Part shown: positions 7,716 to 15,339 of the stretch, piece after piece
Layout of the letters: each line of letters opens with the position of its first letter
How positions within the stretch are numbered: position 1 is the first letter of the stretch
Assembly: GCA_030427825.1 (NCBI GenBank)
Contig: JAUICO010000034.1
Coordinates: 1-42,875 of the forward strand
Direction of reading: 5' to 3'
Origin: a bacterium
GTDB taxonomy: Bacteria > Myxococcota_A > Bradymonadia > REDH01
DNA length: 42,875 bases
Position numbers and translations under genes: made by a program
The notes under the pieces: generated by a model
Databases searched by the model: none
What the model was told of the DNA's origin: nothing
The model's input: the letters and a program-made list of their open reading frames with translations, nothing else

Positions 7716-8817
7716 GGCCGAAAGTGATGTCGTAGGGAAAGCTCTCCGCCTCCCCGTAGCTGCCGACGTAGACTTCCCAGACACCCGGGCTGAGGTTGAC
7801 GTCCAGCCCCGGGTTCAGGCCGTCGAAGTCGTCGTTGCACAGCTCCTCTCCCGATGGCCCGCGCATGTACAGGATCGGGTCGGCGTCGCTCTGTACCCGA
7901 ACTTCTCCCCATTGTTGTTGCGAAACGATCGCGACGTGCGAGGGTCGATCGGCGACCCACCCGTAGCAGTCCGGCGTCATTGACGAGAGATCGACGTCGG
8001 CGCGATCAACGACGCCGCGGCGCACCTGCGGCGTGCCGGTCAGCCAGACCACCGTCGAGACATCCGGGGGCGCTTCTCCAAAGTGAAAATCGGCGCGAAC
8101 CTCGAAGCCCGGAGTCGGGTGATCAGGGGACACAAATACACGATAACGACCGGCGCTCATCGGCAGCGGCACCGTAATCTCGGTCGCGCCATAGAACATG
8201 TACAAGCACTCATCCGACCCGTTGCTTTCGATCCCTATTCGCATGGGAACGTTCGAGCGGAGCACCGCATTCGCCACCAGATTTCCGAGCACCTGAAACT
8301 CCGCTACAGAGAAGGTGGCCTCGCCCTGACAGGTGCCGCGGGGCGGCGAAGCCAGCGGCTCCGGCGCTGCCGACTCCACCACTTCAAACGCTGCAACGCC
8401 GGTAAACCCGGGATCGACGAAATAGGCCTCGCTGCCCCGGCGAGCGTGCTCGTCAATGGCAACCCTCATCTCACCGCTCTCTGCAAAGGCAGGCTCAGCA
8501 CCTTCGATGCCGGCAGCACAGAGGCTCGTCGCCAGGGCCGAGAGTCGGTCAAAGCGATCAGAAGTCGCGTCCGGCGTTCGTTCCGGGCGTTCGTCCTTCA
8601 GAGCACCTACAGCACACGCATCCGTAGAGGTTCGCGCGATGGCGCGGTCAAGCCACGCGGTGGCACGGGCCCGGGTTACGGCTGCAGCTGCGAGCGCGTC
8701 GTCGTCGATGAGGGTCACCGGATCGACGGCACCTTGAATGTGCGGCCGCCCCGCGCATGCGCAGACGACGAGGCAGCACAGTGCCGGCAATCCGCGTGCG
8801 ATTGTACCGGAGATCAC
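7711..8817 (-). CDS. Lipoprotein with C-terminal beta-sandwich domain, unknown function
   Basis: The predicted lipoprotein has 368 residues. With GTG at 8817 the signal reads to V-V-C-A-C with the lipid Cys at 21. The C-terminal ~65 residues contain L-Y-M-R-G-P-S-G-E-E-L-C-N-D-D-F-D-G-L-N-P and end W-E-V-Y-V-G-S-Y. This is the C-N-D-D...N-P...V-G-S-Y pattern of small beta-sandwich domains that recur in secreted proteins of this lineage. The middle has no motif I can name. The GTG start overlaps the TGA of the GpsA-like gene as GTGA, with GAGG upstream, so translation is probably coupled to the PlsB/GpsA-like pair. An envelope function linked to lipids is inference. Confidence 0.75.
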   Translation of the reverse strand: MISGTIARGLPALCCLVVCACAGRPHIQGAVDPVTLIDDDALAAAAVTRARATAWLDRAIARTSTDACAVGALKDERPERTPDATSDRFDRLSALATSLCAAGIEGAEPAFAESGEMRVAIDEHARRGSEAYFVDPGFTGVAAFEVVESAAPEPLASPPRGTCQGEATFSVAEFQVLGNLVANAVLRSNVPMRIGIESNGSDECLYMFYGATEITVPLPMSAGRYRVFVSPDHPTPGFEVRADFHFGEAPPDVSTVVWLTGTPQVRRGVVDRADVDLSSMTPDCYGWVADRPSHVAIVSQQQWGEVRVQSDADPILYMRGPSGEELCNDDFDGLNPGLDVNLSPGVWEVYVGSYGEAESFPYDITFGP

Positions 8818-9830
8818 GAGGCCTCGGGCAGCCGAGCAGGTTCGGCGCTGAACATGCGGTCTACGGCAACCGGCGCCGCAATCTCGCCGCGAAGGACCCC
8901 GGCCAGCGCACCAACCATTGGCAGCCACAGCCCATTGTCCTGCGCGTAGTCATCCAAATGCAGGACCACATCCACTGCCTTCACCTCTACGGGTACATCG
9001 GCTGTAAGCACGGCACCGGTGCCCCTGGCGACCATGTCTCTGCCGAAGGAGTAGTTTGCTTCGCCACGGCGCAGCGCATCTACGATACGGGCCGCACCGG
9101 CGAGCCCGTATACCGTTTCGCGGGCGGCACCGAAATGCTGCGCCACACACGCGATCTCGTCGAGCCCGAAGGTTGTCAGCGATGAGTGTGTGGATCCGCC
9201 GATCTCAAGCCCGTCGGCGAGGCCAACCGCGAGCAGTACCACCTGGTGCAGCGCTGCGGCGAGCTCGACACCACGGATGTCACTCGATGTGTGCACAACA
9301 AATCCGTTGCCGGTGAGCGCCCGGGCCGCGGCGGCGGACACGCCCGGAAAGTCGCTGGCTGCGACGGCCGTGTTTGGTCGCCCCGCGGCCAGGTCGCTCA
9401 TGTGGGCAGGCCCTGCGATGACCCCTATCTGTTTCACACAGGAGTGTCGGGCGATCAAATCCGAGCTCCGAGCCAGCTCTCGGCCGTACAGGTTGTGAAT
9501 GGCGTGGACCACATAGTGTGCCCCGTCCAGGGCGCTGCCGACGGCGGCCACAAGGCGCTCGACATAGCCGTCGCTGATGGTCAGCATCACCAGTCGACAT
9601 TGCTGTGCCATCTCGACCGGGTCCAGGGTCACCGTGACACGCGGGTGCAGCTTCTTAATCTCCGGCACAACGGACTTCAGACGCCGCTCTTTCTGCAGCT
9701 GAGCGGCTCGCTGTGCGATCGATGTGAGAAGAATAACATCTGCGCCCAGGCCGGCGATGTGATGAGCGATCGTAATCCCGTTTCGGCCTGCGCCTACGAC
9801 GCCGACCTTCGGGCGAAAGGATGACGGCAT
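8814..9830 (-). CDS. GpsA-like NAD(P)-dependent glycerol-3-phosphate dehydrogenase homologue
   Basis: This 338-aa protein has the NAD(P)-dependent glycerol-3-phosphate dehydrogenase architecture. A Rossmann G-A-G-R-N-G lies at 13-18, and the helical substrate domain has V-E-L-A-A-A-L-H-Q (188-196) and G-L-A-D-G-L...S-T-H-S-S-L (203-217). In canonical GpsA/GPD1 the corresponding motifs are A-T-K-G, A-L-K-N and N-T-K-A, whose lysines position the substrate and act in catalysis. Here all three positions appear to be His (H112, H195, H215). Either it is a divergent subfamily or the substrate differs. The context supports glycerolipid synthesis: the ATG overlaps the stop of a PlsB-like acyltransferase (TGATG), and its own stop overlaps the next GTG. 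Confidence 0.78.
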   Translation of the reverse strand: MPSSFRPKVGVVGAGRNGITIAHHIAGLGADVILLTSIAQRAAQLQKERRLKSVVPEIKKLHPRVTVTLDPVEMAQQCRLVMLTISDGYVERLVAAVGSALDGAHYVVHAIHNLYGRELARSSDLIARHSCVKQIGVIAGPAHMSDLAAGRPNTAVAASDFPGVSAAAARALTGNGFVVHTSSDIRGVELAAALHQVVLLAVGLADGLEIGGSTHSSLTTFGLDEIACVAQHFGAARETVYGLAGAARIVDALRRGEANYSFGRDMVARGTGAVLTADVPVEVKAVDVVLHLDDYAQDNGLWLPMVGALAGVLRGEIAAPVAVDRMFSAEPARLPEAS

Positions 9831-11476
9831 CAGTAGCCTCCGGGAGTTTCTTTGAGGCGACGCTCCAGGTCGTAGCCCCGAAGTCGGTTAGAATAGAAGA
9901 AGAGAAGGCGGAGGTCGTGCATACGAACGTGCTCTCCGTCCGACGCCAGCACCGCCTTTGTGTGGTGGCGCCCGAATGCGTCCAGCGCGTCCGTGACCAT
10001 CTCATGGGCCTGCAGCCGCTCGGCGCTTCGACTCAAACGCAGCGCGCCTCGCTCGGCGTCTCGGCGCACAATCCGCATTACTCGTTTGGTCTCACCGTCT
10101 GCGATGTAGCGGTGAATCGTATCCCCCCGCGCAAACTGCAGGAGGCGATCGACGCTCCAATTCGGGTGCTGCCGCCGTGCGTGTTCAAACAGGGCGAGGG
10201 ACACAATGTGCAGGGGATAGATTACGTTGTTTTCCTGCATCGCCGAGACGAGCTTTCGCCCCAGGCCTCGGGTGTAGGCGAAGTCGCGCTGCCGGTCGGC
10301 TACCGGGACCCCGTCGTTCCAGAGGTAGCGTTCGATGTCGATCTTGCGACCCTGCTCGTCGATCGACGCTCCGTCGTGATCGACCGAGTTGCCGAAGACG
10401 TCCATCGGCGATCCGATCCGAACGGTCACGAAGTCATCAAGATTCATCATGTTCTTGAGGTAGCCGACCACACGTCGCACGTCTGAGAACTCATCCGTGG
10501 GGATGATCGAGCGGCGCCGCTCGCGACTCTTGAGGAAGTCGTCGACCAGAGTCTCTGCCTCGAGGATCAACGTGTAGTTCATCGTAACGGGGACGACGAA
10601 GAGCGGACGGCTCCGGCCTTCGATCATCGTCCGAACCTGAGCGTTCAGAGCCGTCCCAAGCAGCCCGAGTTTCAAATCTGTTTGGATGGTGTTGCTGCGC
10701 GAGCGCCCTGCCGCGGGGAAGAAAGAGCTGTGGAAACCGTGCTCCAACAGGACCTGCGAGTAGGCCTTCAGCGTCTCGGTGTAGAGTCGATGTTTGCGCG
10801 AACGGTCGACCCTGTAGGCCCCGGTATTCGCCATCACGAAGCCGGTCGCATAGTTGTGGTAGAGGTGGCTGTCGGCCCCGTGAATCACCGGTGGCAGACC
10901 CGCTGCATGCATGGCCCAGCCGAGCACGAAGGCGTCGAGTCGGCTCGAATGCGTGGACGCGTAAACCAGGGTGCCTCGCTCGGCGAGACGCCGAACCTTA
11001 CCCACTTCGCCTTCGACGCTGACTCGGGAAGAGAAGGCTTCGTGGGACGGCGAGAGTGACAACAGGTCGCCGCGCGCATCCGGTGAGAAGAGCACGCCGA
11101 TGGTCGCAGGGAGCAGAGATGTCGCCAGGTTGTGTACCCGCGCTCGATAGTGGCCCTGCACGTCGGCTACGTACTCGGTAACGACTCGCTCGATGACCTC
11201 AGCGTGTTCCTCGGGAGTAGCTCGTTGGATATTCCGGACGATTTCACGCCAGCGCTGCTGCTTGTGCTGACGGGACGAGAGCGGAATCTGTGCACCATCC
11301 AGCTCGCGCAGCTCAACAAAGGCGGCCTCATTCAGCAGCTCACCCAGCTGGGCGTCGGAGTCATTCCAGGACTCCTGAACCAGCATCCGTGTGACGCGCT
11401 CAATCACCTCTGCGTTGATCGATGCCCTCTCGCGAGAAAAACGATCCATCGGTGTTGCTGCCTTCGAAGCTCCCAT
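9830..11476 (-). CDS. PlsB-like glycerol-3-phosphate acyltransferase
   Basis: The 548-aa protein is predicted to transfer a fatty acyl group to sn-1 of glycerol-3-phosphate, the first step of phospholipid synthesis. Block I is H-S-S-R-L-D (176-181), the H-x4-D catalytic pair. Block II is G-A-Y-R-V-D-R-S (219-226), block III is F-F-P-A-A-G-R-S-R-S (252-261) and block IV is V-P-V-T-M-N-Y. Block III normally has Glu two residues before G-R-S-R (E-G-G-R-S-R); here it is Ala, which may affect substrate binding. The protein is shorter than E. coli PlsB (~800 aa). I chose ATG 11476 because TGGAGG sits 8 bases upstream; the frame continues to 11512 without such a site. It heads the coupled unit with the GpsA-like gene and a lipoprotein. 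Confidence 0.83.
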   Translation of the reverse strand: MGASKAATPMDRFSRERASINAEVIERVTRMLVQESWNDSDAQLGELLNEAAFVELRELDGAQIPLSSRQHKQQRWREIVRNIQRATPEEHAEVIERVVTEYVADVQGHYRARVHNLATSLLPATIGVLFSPDARGDLLSLSPSHEAFSSRVSVEGEVGKVRRLAERGTLVYASTHSSRLDAFVLGWAMHAAGLPPVIHGADSHLYHNYATGFVMANTGAYRVDRSRKHRLYTETLKAYSQVLLEHGFHSSFFPAAGRSRSNTIQTDLKLGLLGTALNAQVRTMIEGRSRPLFVVPVTMNYTLILEAETLVDDFLKSRERRRSIIPTDEFSDVRRVVGYLKNMMNLDDFVTVRIGSPMDVFGNSVDHDGASIDEQGRKIDIERYLWNDGVPVADRQRDFAYTRGLGRKLVSAMQENNVIYPLHIVSLALFEHARRQHPNWSVDRLLQFARGDTIHRYIADGETKRVMRIVRRDAERGALRLSRSAERLQAHEMVTDALDAFGRHHTKAVLASDGEHVRMHDLRLLFFYSNRLRGYDLERRLKETPGGY

Positions 11477-11680
11477 TCGCACATCCTCCACGACGCTGGT
11501 CGGCACAACCACCGGGGTACCGCGCGGCGTAGTCCAACCCGGCGGGCACCGTCAATCTGAGGCCGCCGACGTACGCTCCGATACTGCGGCAACCCGCCGC
11601 CGCGCGGAGCTCAGGCGAGTTCGCACCGTAAGGCCGCGTCCGACGCGATCGTCGGCGCCGGTCGCACATGCCGAGGCGCC

Positions 11681-12862
11681 TCAGCGACGAATCATGCGGA
11701 CGATGTCGCCGGTGATGTTCTTCTGCATCGCCTCGTTCGTCCCGCCGCCGATGCTGAGCAGGATGGCATCTCGGAGCAGGCGCTCCATCTTGTACTCACG
11801 GGTGTACCCGTAGCCGCCGAGGGTTTGAATCGCGTTGCGGGCGACCTCCTCAGCGGTGGTTGTCGCGACAAGCTTCGCCGCAGCGGCACCAAGAGAATTG
11901 CGCGTATCGGCTGAGGTGCTCTTCGCCGCCTGATAGGTCAGGGCTCGGGCCGCCTCGGTCTTCGCGTAGGCTTCGCCGATAAAGCGTTGAATCTGGCCGA
12001 AGGCGGACAGCGGCTTTCCGAAGGCGCGGCGTTCGTTGATGGCGTAGTCGGACATGACTTCGGTCGCCTGCATGGCGATACCGACGCTCTGGGCAGCCAG
12101 CGTCAGCCGCTCGATCTCAAGGTTGCGCATCATCCCGACGAGGGCTCCGCCTTCGACGCCCAGCAGATTCTCCCGCGGGATATAGACGTTGTCGAAGATC
12201 AGCTGGGCTGTGGGCGATTGACGCATCCCCATCTTCGCCTCTTTGCGCCCCACTGAGAAACCCTCCCACGAGCTCTCTACAATGAATGAGGACAGAGAAC
12301 GGCCGTCCGGGTCCTCGTTCTTCGCGTACACGAGGAAGACGTCGCCCAGGGTGGAGTTGGTAATCCACTGCTTTGTGCCGTTGAGGCGCCAGCCATCCCC
12401 GTCGGGGCGAACCGTGGTCCGCATGCCCAGCACGTCGGTACCTGCGCCCGGCTCCGACATCGCCATGCCCGCGAGCCAGGTCCCATCGGTGACCTTCTTC
12501 AGGTATCGCTCGCGCTGATCGGCGTTGCTCGAGTTGAAGAAGTTGTTCACGAAGAGCACTTCGTGCGCGAGGTACGAGAGCGTGTACGCAGGATCGAAGC
12601 GGCTCAGTTCTTCGTGGATGATCACCGCGGCGGTCGCGTCCATTCCGAGACCGCCGGCCTCTTCGGGGACCGTCACACCGAAAATCCCGAGTTCCTGCGC
12701 CATGCGGCGGAAGAGGCCGATATTGAACTCCTCAACGGCGTCGTGTTCGTCCGCCTGCTCGTCCAGGTTCGCCAACGCCCAACGAGCGACGCTCTCACGC
12801 AGCGCAGCGTGCTCTTCGCTGGGGTTGTAGAGAGGGCCCTTTGACCAGAAGTTCATCGCCAT
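11681..12862 (-). CDS. Acyl-CoA dehydrogenase, isovaleryl-CoA dehydrogenase-like
   Basis: The 393-aa FAD enzyme is predicted to introduce the alpha-beta double bond into a (branched) short-chain acyl-CoA, as in leucine breakdown. Family motifs include M-A-M-S-E-P-G-A-G-T-D (133-143), W-I-T-N (166-169), and R-R-A-F-G-K-P (278-284). Near the C-terminus are L-G-G-Y-G-Y-T-R-E-Y (348-357) and I-G-G-G-T-N-E (371-377). Most family members have their catalytic Glu just before G-T in that last motif; here the position is Gly. A Glu in helix G (L-E-I-E-R-L, E251) matches the alternative base used by isovaleryl-CoA and long-chain enzymes. ATG 12862 follows AGGAG at good spacing. It diverges from the Cys-rich lipoprotein gene. 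Confidence 0.88.
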   Translation of the reverse strand: MAMNFWSKGPLYNPSEEHAALRESVARWALANLDEQADEHDAVEEFNIGLFRRMAQELGIFGVTVPEEAGGLGMDATAAVIIHEELSRFDPAYTLSYLAHEVLFVNNFFNSSNADQRERYLKKVTDGTWLAGMAMSEPGAGTDVLGMRTTVRPDGDGWRLNGTKQWITNSTLGDVFLVYAKNEDPDGRSLSSFIVESSWEGFSVGRKEAKMGMRQSPTAQLIFDNVYIPRENLLGVEGGALVGMMRNLEIERLTLAAQSVGIAMQATEVMSDYAINERRAFGKPLSAFGQIQRFIGEAYAKTEAARALTYQAAKSTSADTRNSLGAAAAKLVATTTAEEVARNAIQTLGGYGYTREYKMERLLRDAILLSIGGGTNEAMQKNITGDIVRMIRR

Positions 12863-12959
12863 ATCTGCTCCTGAGTTGCGCAGCCGATCGGCCACAAATC
12901 GACGCCGCACGCAAGGGCCCAGCCATGAACGCGCCCCCCATTTTCTCGTGGAACACCGT

Positions 12960-12965
12960 TTGACA
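12960..12965 (+). promoter_or_regulatory. Possible -35 box for the Cys-rich lipoprotein gene
   Basis: A perfect TTGACA lies 67 bp before the GTG at 13033 in the 170-bp divergent spacer. No convincing TATAAT-like hexamer is found 16-18 bp downstream (the region reads CACAGC), so only the -35 element is supported. Confidence 0.3.
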
Positions 12966-13032
12966 CATCCGCAAGAAACAAGCACAGCGGAGCCTTCCAT
13001 TCGATCCACCCCAGACTGCACAGGGACCGACC

Positions 13033-15261
13033 GTGATTCGATCGTTGATTTCCATGGCCGCACTGGCCTCCGTACTTTCTCTCATCGGATGCGCCGAGGG
13101 CACCATTGACGATGCCGACACCGGCGGCGGAAACACCTGCGGCAACGGCGCCATCGACACCGGCGAAGCCTGCGACGGCACGCTGCTCGGCGGCGCGACC
13201 TGCCTCGCAGAAGGCTTCGACGGCGGCGCTCTCAGCTGCACCGCCAGCTGCCGACTTGACACCTCGCAGTGCACGACCATGACAGAGGAGTGCGGCGACG
13301 GCGTCGTCAACGGGACCGACGCCTGCGACGGCGGCGATCTTGCCGGCGAAACCTGTGAGACGCAGGGCTTCGACGGCGGCACCCTGGCATGTTTCGGCAC
13401 CTGCACATTCAACACATCCGGATGCACGACGGACGTAAACTCGATCTGCGGTGATGGTACGGTCGAAGGCGTCGAGGAATGCGACGACAACAACGATGCG
13501 ACCGAGGTCTGCGACTACGGTCAGACGTCCTGTACCGTATGTGCGGCGGGCTGCGTTGAAGAGGACGGCGCCACCTCGTTCTGCGGCGACGACTTCACCG
13601 ACACGGATGCCGGCGAAGGCTGCGACGACGGAAACACCGTGACCGAAGAATGCGCCTACGGCGAAGAGTCCTGCACCGTCTGCAACGACTCCTGCGCTGA
13701 AGTCGCAGGCGCCACCTCGTTCTGCGGTGACTCCGTCGCTGACGGCTTCAACGGCGAAGAGTGCGACGACGGCAACGACGTCGATGATGACTCCTGTAGC
13801 AACACCTGCACGGTTGTCGGTGCCACGGACTGCGGCAACAACACCGTCGATGACGGCGAAGACTGCGATGATGGCAACCGCATCACCGAAGAATGCGCCT
13901 ACGGCGAGACCTCATGCGACGTCTGCGACTCCACCTGTTCGACGATCGCAGGCGCCACCTCTTTCTGTGGCGATGAAGTAATCCACGTCAACAACGGCGA
14001 AGACTGCGATCTCGGTACCGGAAACACGAACGAATGCGACTACGGTGTGACCACGTGTACGGTGTGTCTGCCCGGCTGCACTGAGGGCCCCGGCTCCACG
14101 TCCTTCTGCGGCGACGGCAGCATCGACAGCGCCAACGGCGAGGCCTGCGACGACACCAACACCGATCCCGGCGACGGCTGCGACGCAAACTGCCAGATTG
14201 AAGGCAGCACCGGGGACGAGGTTGAGCCCAACAACTCCATCGGCGAAGCCCAGGTGCTGACAGAAGGCGACTACACCGGCTTCAACGTAGAAGACGGCGA
14301 CGACGACTTCCTCTCGACGACCGTGTGTGACGGTGGCCTCCTCATCGTGACGGTGACCTTCGACGAAACCGCAGCCGACGTCGATCTTCGCCTCAGCGAC
14401 ACCTCGAACGGCGAGCTCGACACATCGGGCACAAGCGGCGGAACCGAAACCGTAAGCTGGTTGAATGAGACAGGCTCCGAGGCCGCCGCGGTCACGCAGG
14501 TGTTCGTCTACACGGGCACCGGCGGCACGCCCGGCGCCGATGCAGACTACGATGTCAGCGTCGAGATACGCGGATGCGATGGCGACGACATCTTCGAGGA
14601 CAACGACGGCGTCTTCGATGGTCCCTTCTTCGAAGGCGAGCAGAACGTCAGCATCGACAACCTGGTTGCTGCGGACGACGACTACTTTACCTTCCTGCTC
14701 TGCGCCGGCGGCAGCGTCTCCGCGACAGCGTCCTTCGCGCACAGCGATGGCGACATCAACCTCGAGCTCGTTGAGGTGACCATCACCTCGACGGAGCCAT
14801 TCACATTCACCAGCGCGGTCGTTGAGACATCCACCTCGATGGATGACAACGAGACAGTCACGCATACGAACAACAGCGTTGGCCTCGCGTTCTACGACGT
14901 TCACGTCATCGCGCCGGCCGGCGGCTCGGCACCCTACACGCTGGCGTGGACACTGACCGGCTGCGATGCAGCGGCCGAGACCGGTGACAGCTGCCTGCTC
15001 GATTCGGAGTGCATCAGCGACAACGCCGACGGAATCTGCCTTGAGAACGACGGCCTCTTCCCGAACGGGTACTGCTCGCAGTTCTGCGACACCGCCGGCG
15101 GCACCGGCGTTGCGGCCGGCTGCAACGCCGGCGACGTGTGTGAGTTCATCGGCGGCACGACGAACATCTGCTTCAAGAGCTGCACAGCCGATACCGACTG
15201 CCGTGACTCTGAAGGCTACGAGTGCGACCAGTTCGACGTCTGCTACCCTGCAGCGCAGTAA
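13033..15261 (+). CDS. Large lipoprotein with Myxococcus Cys-rich (DUF4215-type) repeats and two beta-sandwich domains
   Basis: The 742-aa predicted surface lipoprotein has a signal ending L-S-L-I-G-C (lipid Cys 20) and an Asp/Gly linker. Two ~45-residue Cys repeats of the C-G-N-G...G-E-x-C-D-G...G-F-D-G-G-x-L-x-C type lie at about 35-135. Several DUF4215-like repeats follow, with the F-C-G-D...E-C-D-D-G-N pattern, to about 395. Two segments at about 399-512 and 515-650 each begin E-P-N-N or E-D-N-D and resemble bacterial pre-peptidase C-terminal beta-sandwiches. A Cys-rich tail ends the protein. The repeats are known from myxobacterial secreted proteins; their role is unknown, with binding or adhesion the usual inference. 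The start is GTG 13033 after AGGGA. A clear terminator follows the stop. Confidence 0.88.
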   Translation: MIRSLISMAALASVLSLIGCAEGTIDDADTGGGNTCGNGAIDTGEACDGTLLGGATCLAEGFDGGALSCTASCRLDTSQCTTMTEECGDGVVNGTDACDGGDLAGETCETQGFDGGTLACFGTCTFNTSGCTTDVNSICGDGTVEGVEECDDNNDATEVCDYGQTSCTVCAAGCVEEDGATSFCGDDFTDTDAGEGCDDGNTVTEECAYGEESCTVCNDSCAEVAGATSFCGDSVADGFNGEECDDGNDVDDDSCSNTCTVVGATDCGNNTVDDGEDCDDGNRITEECAYGETSCDVCDSTCSTIAGATSFCGDEVIHVNNGEDCDLGTGNTNECDYGVTTCTVCLPGCTEGPGSTSFCGDGSIDSANGEACDDTNTDPGDGCDANCQIEGSTGDEVEPNNSIGEAQVLTEGDYTGFNVEDGDDDFLSTTVCDGGLLIVTVTFDETAADVDLRLSDTSNGELDTSGTSGGTETVSWLNETGSEAAAVTQVFVYTGTGGTPGADADYDVSVEIRGCDGDDIFEDNDGVFDGPFFEGEQNVSIDNLVAADDDYFTFLLCAGGSVSATASFAHSDGDINLELVEVTITSTEPFTFTSAVVETSTSMDDNETVTHTNNSVGLAFYDVHVIAPAGGSAPYTLAWTLTGCDAAAETGDSCLLDSECISDNADGICLENDGLFPNGYCSQFCDTAGGTGVAAGCNAGDVCEFIGGTTNICFKSCTADTDCRDSEGYECDQFDVCYPAAQ

Positions 15262-15282
15262 GGTAGACTCGAAGCTCCGGAT

Positions 15283-15324
15283 GGGCCGAGCAGCCGGTAC
15301 GGAGCTCGGCCCGCTTTCGTTTTT
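15283..15324 (+). terminator. Rho-independent terminator after the Cys-rich lipoprotein gene
   Basis: GGGCCGAGC (15283-15291) and GCTCGGCCC (15304-15312) form a perfect 9-bp stem with a 12-nt loop, followed by GCTTTCGTTTTT. It starts 22 bp after the lipoprotein stop. It also ends only about 15 bp before the proposed CTG start of the helicase, so the helicase needs a promoter at or inside this element, or read-through. Confidence 0.75.
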
Positions 15325-15339
15325 GCCGCGGAGAATACC

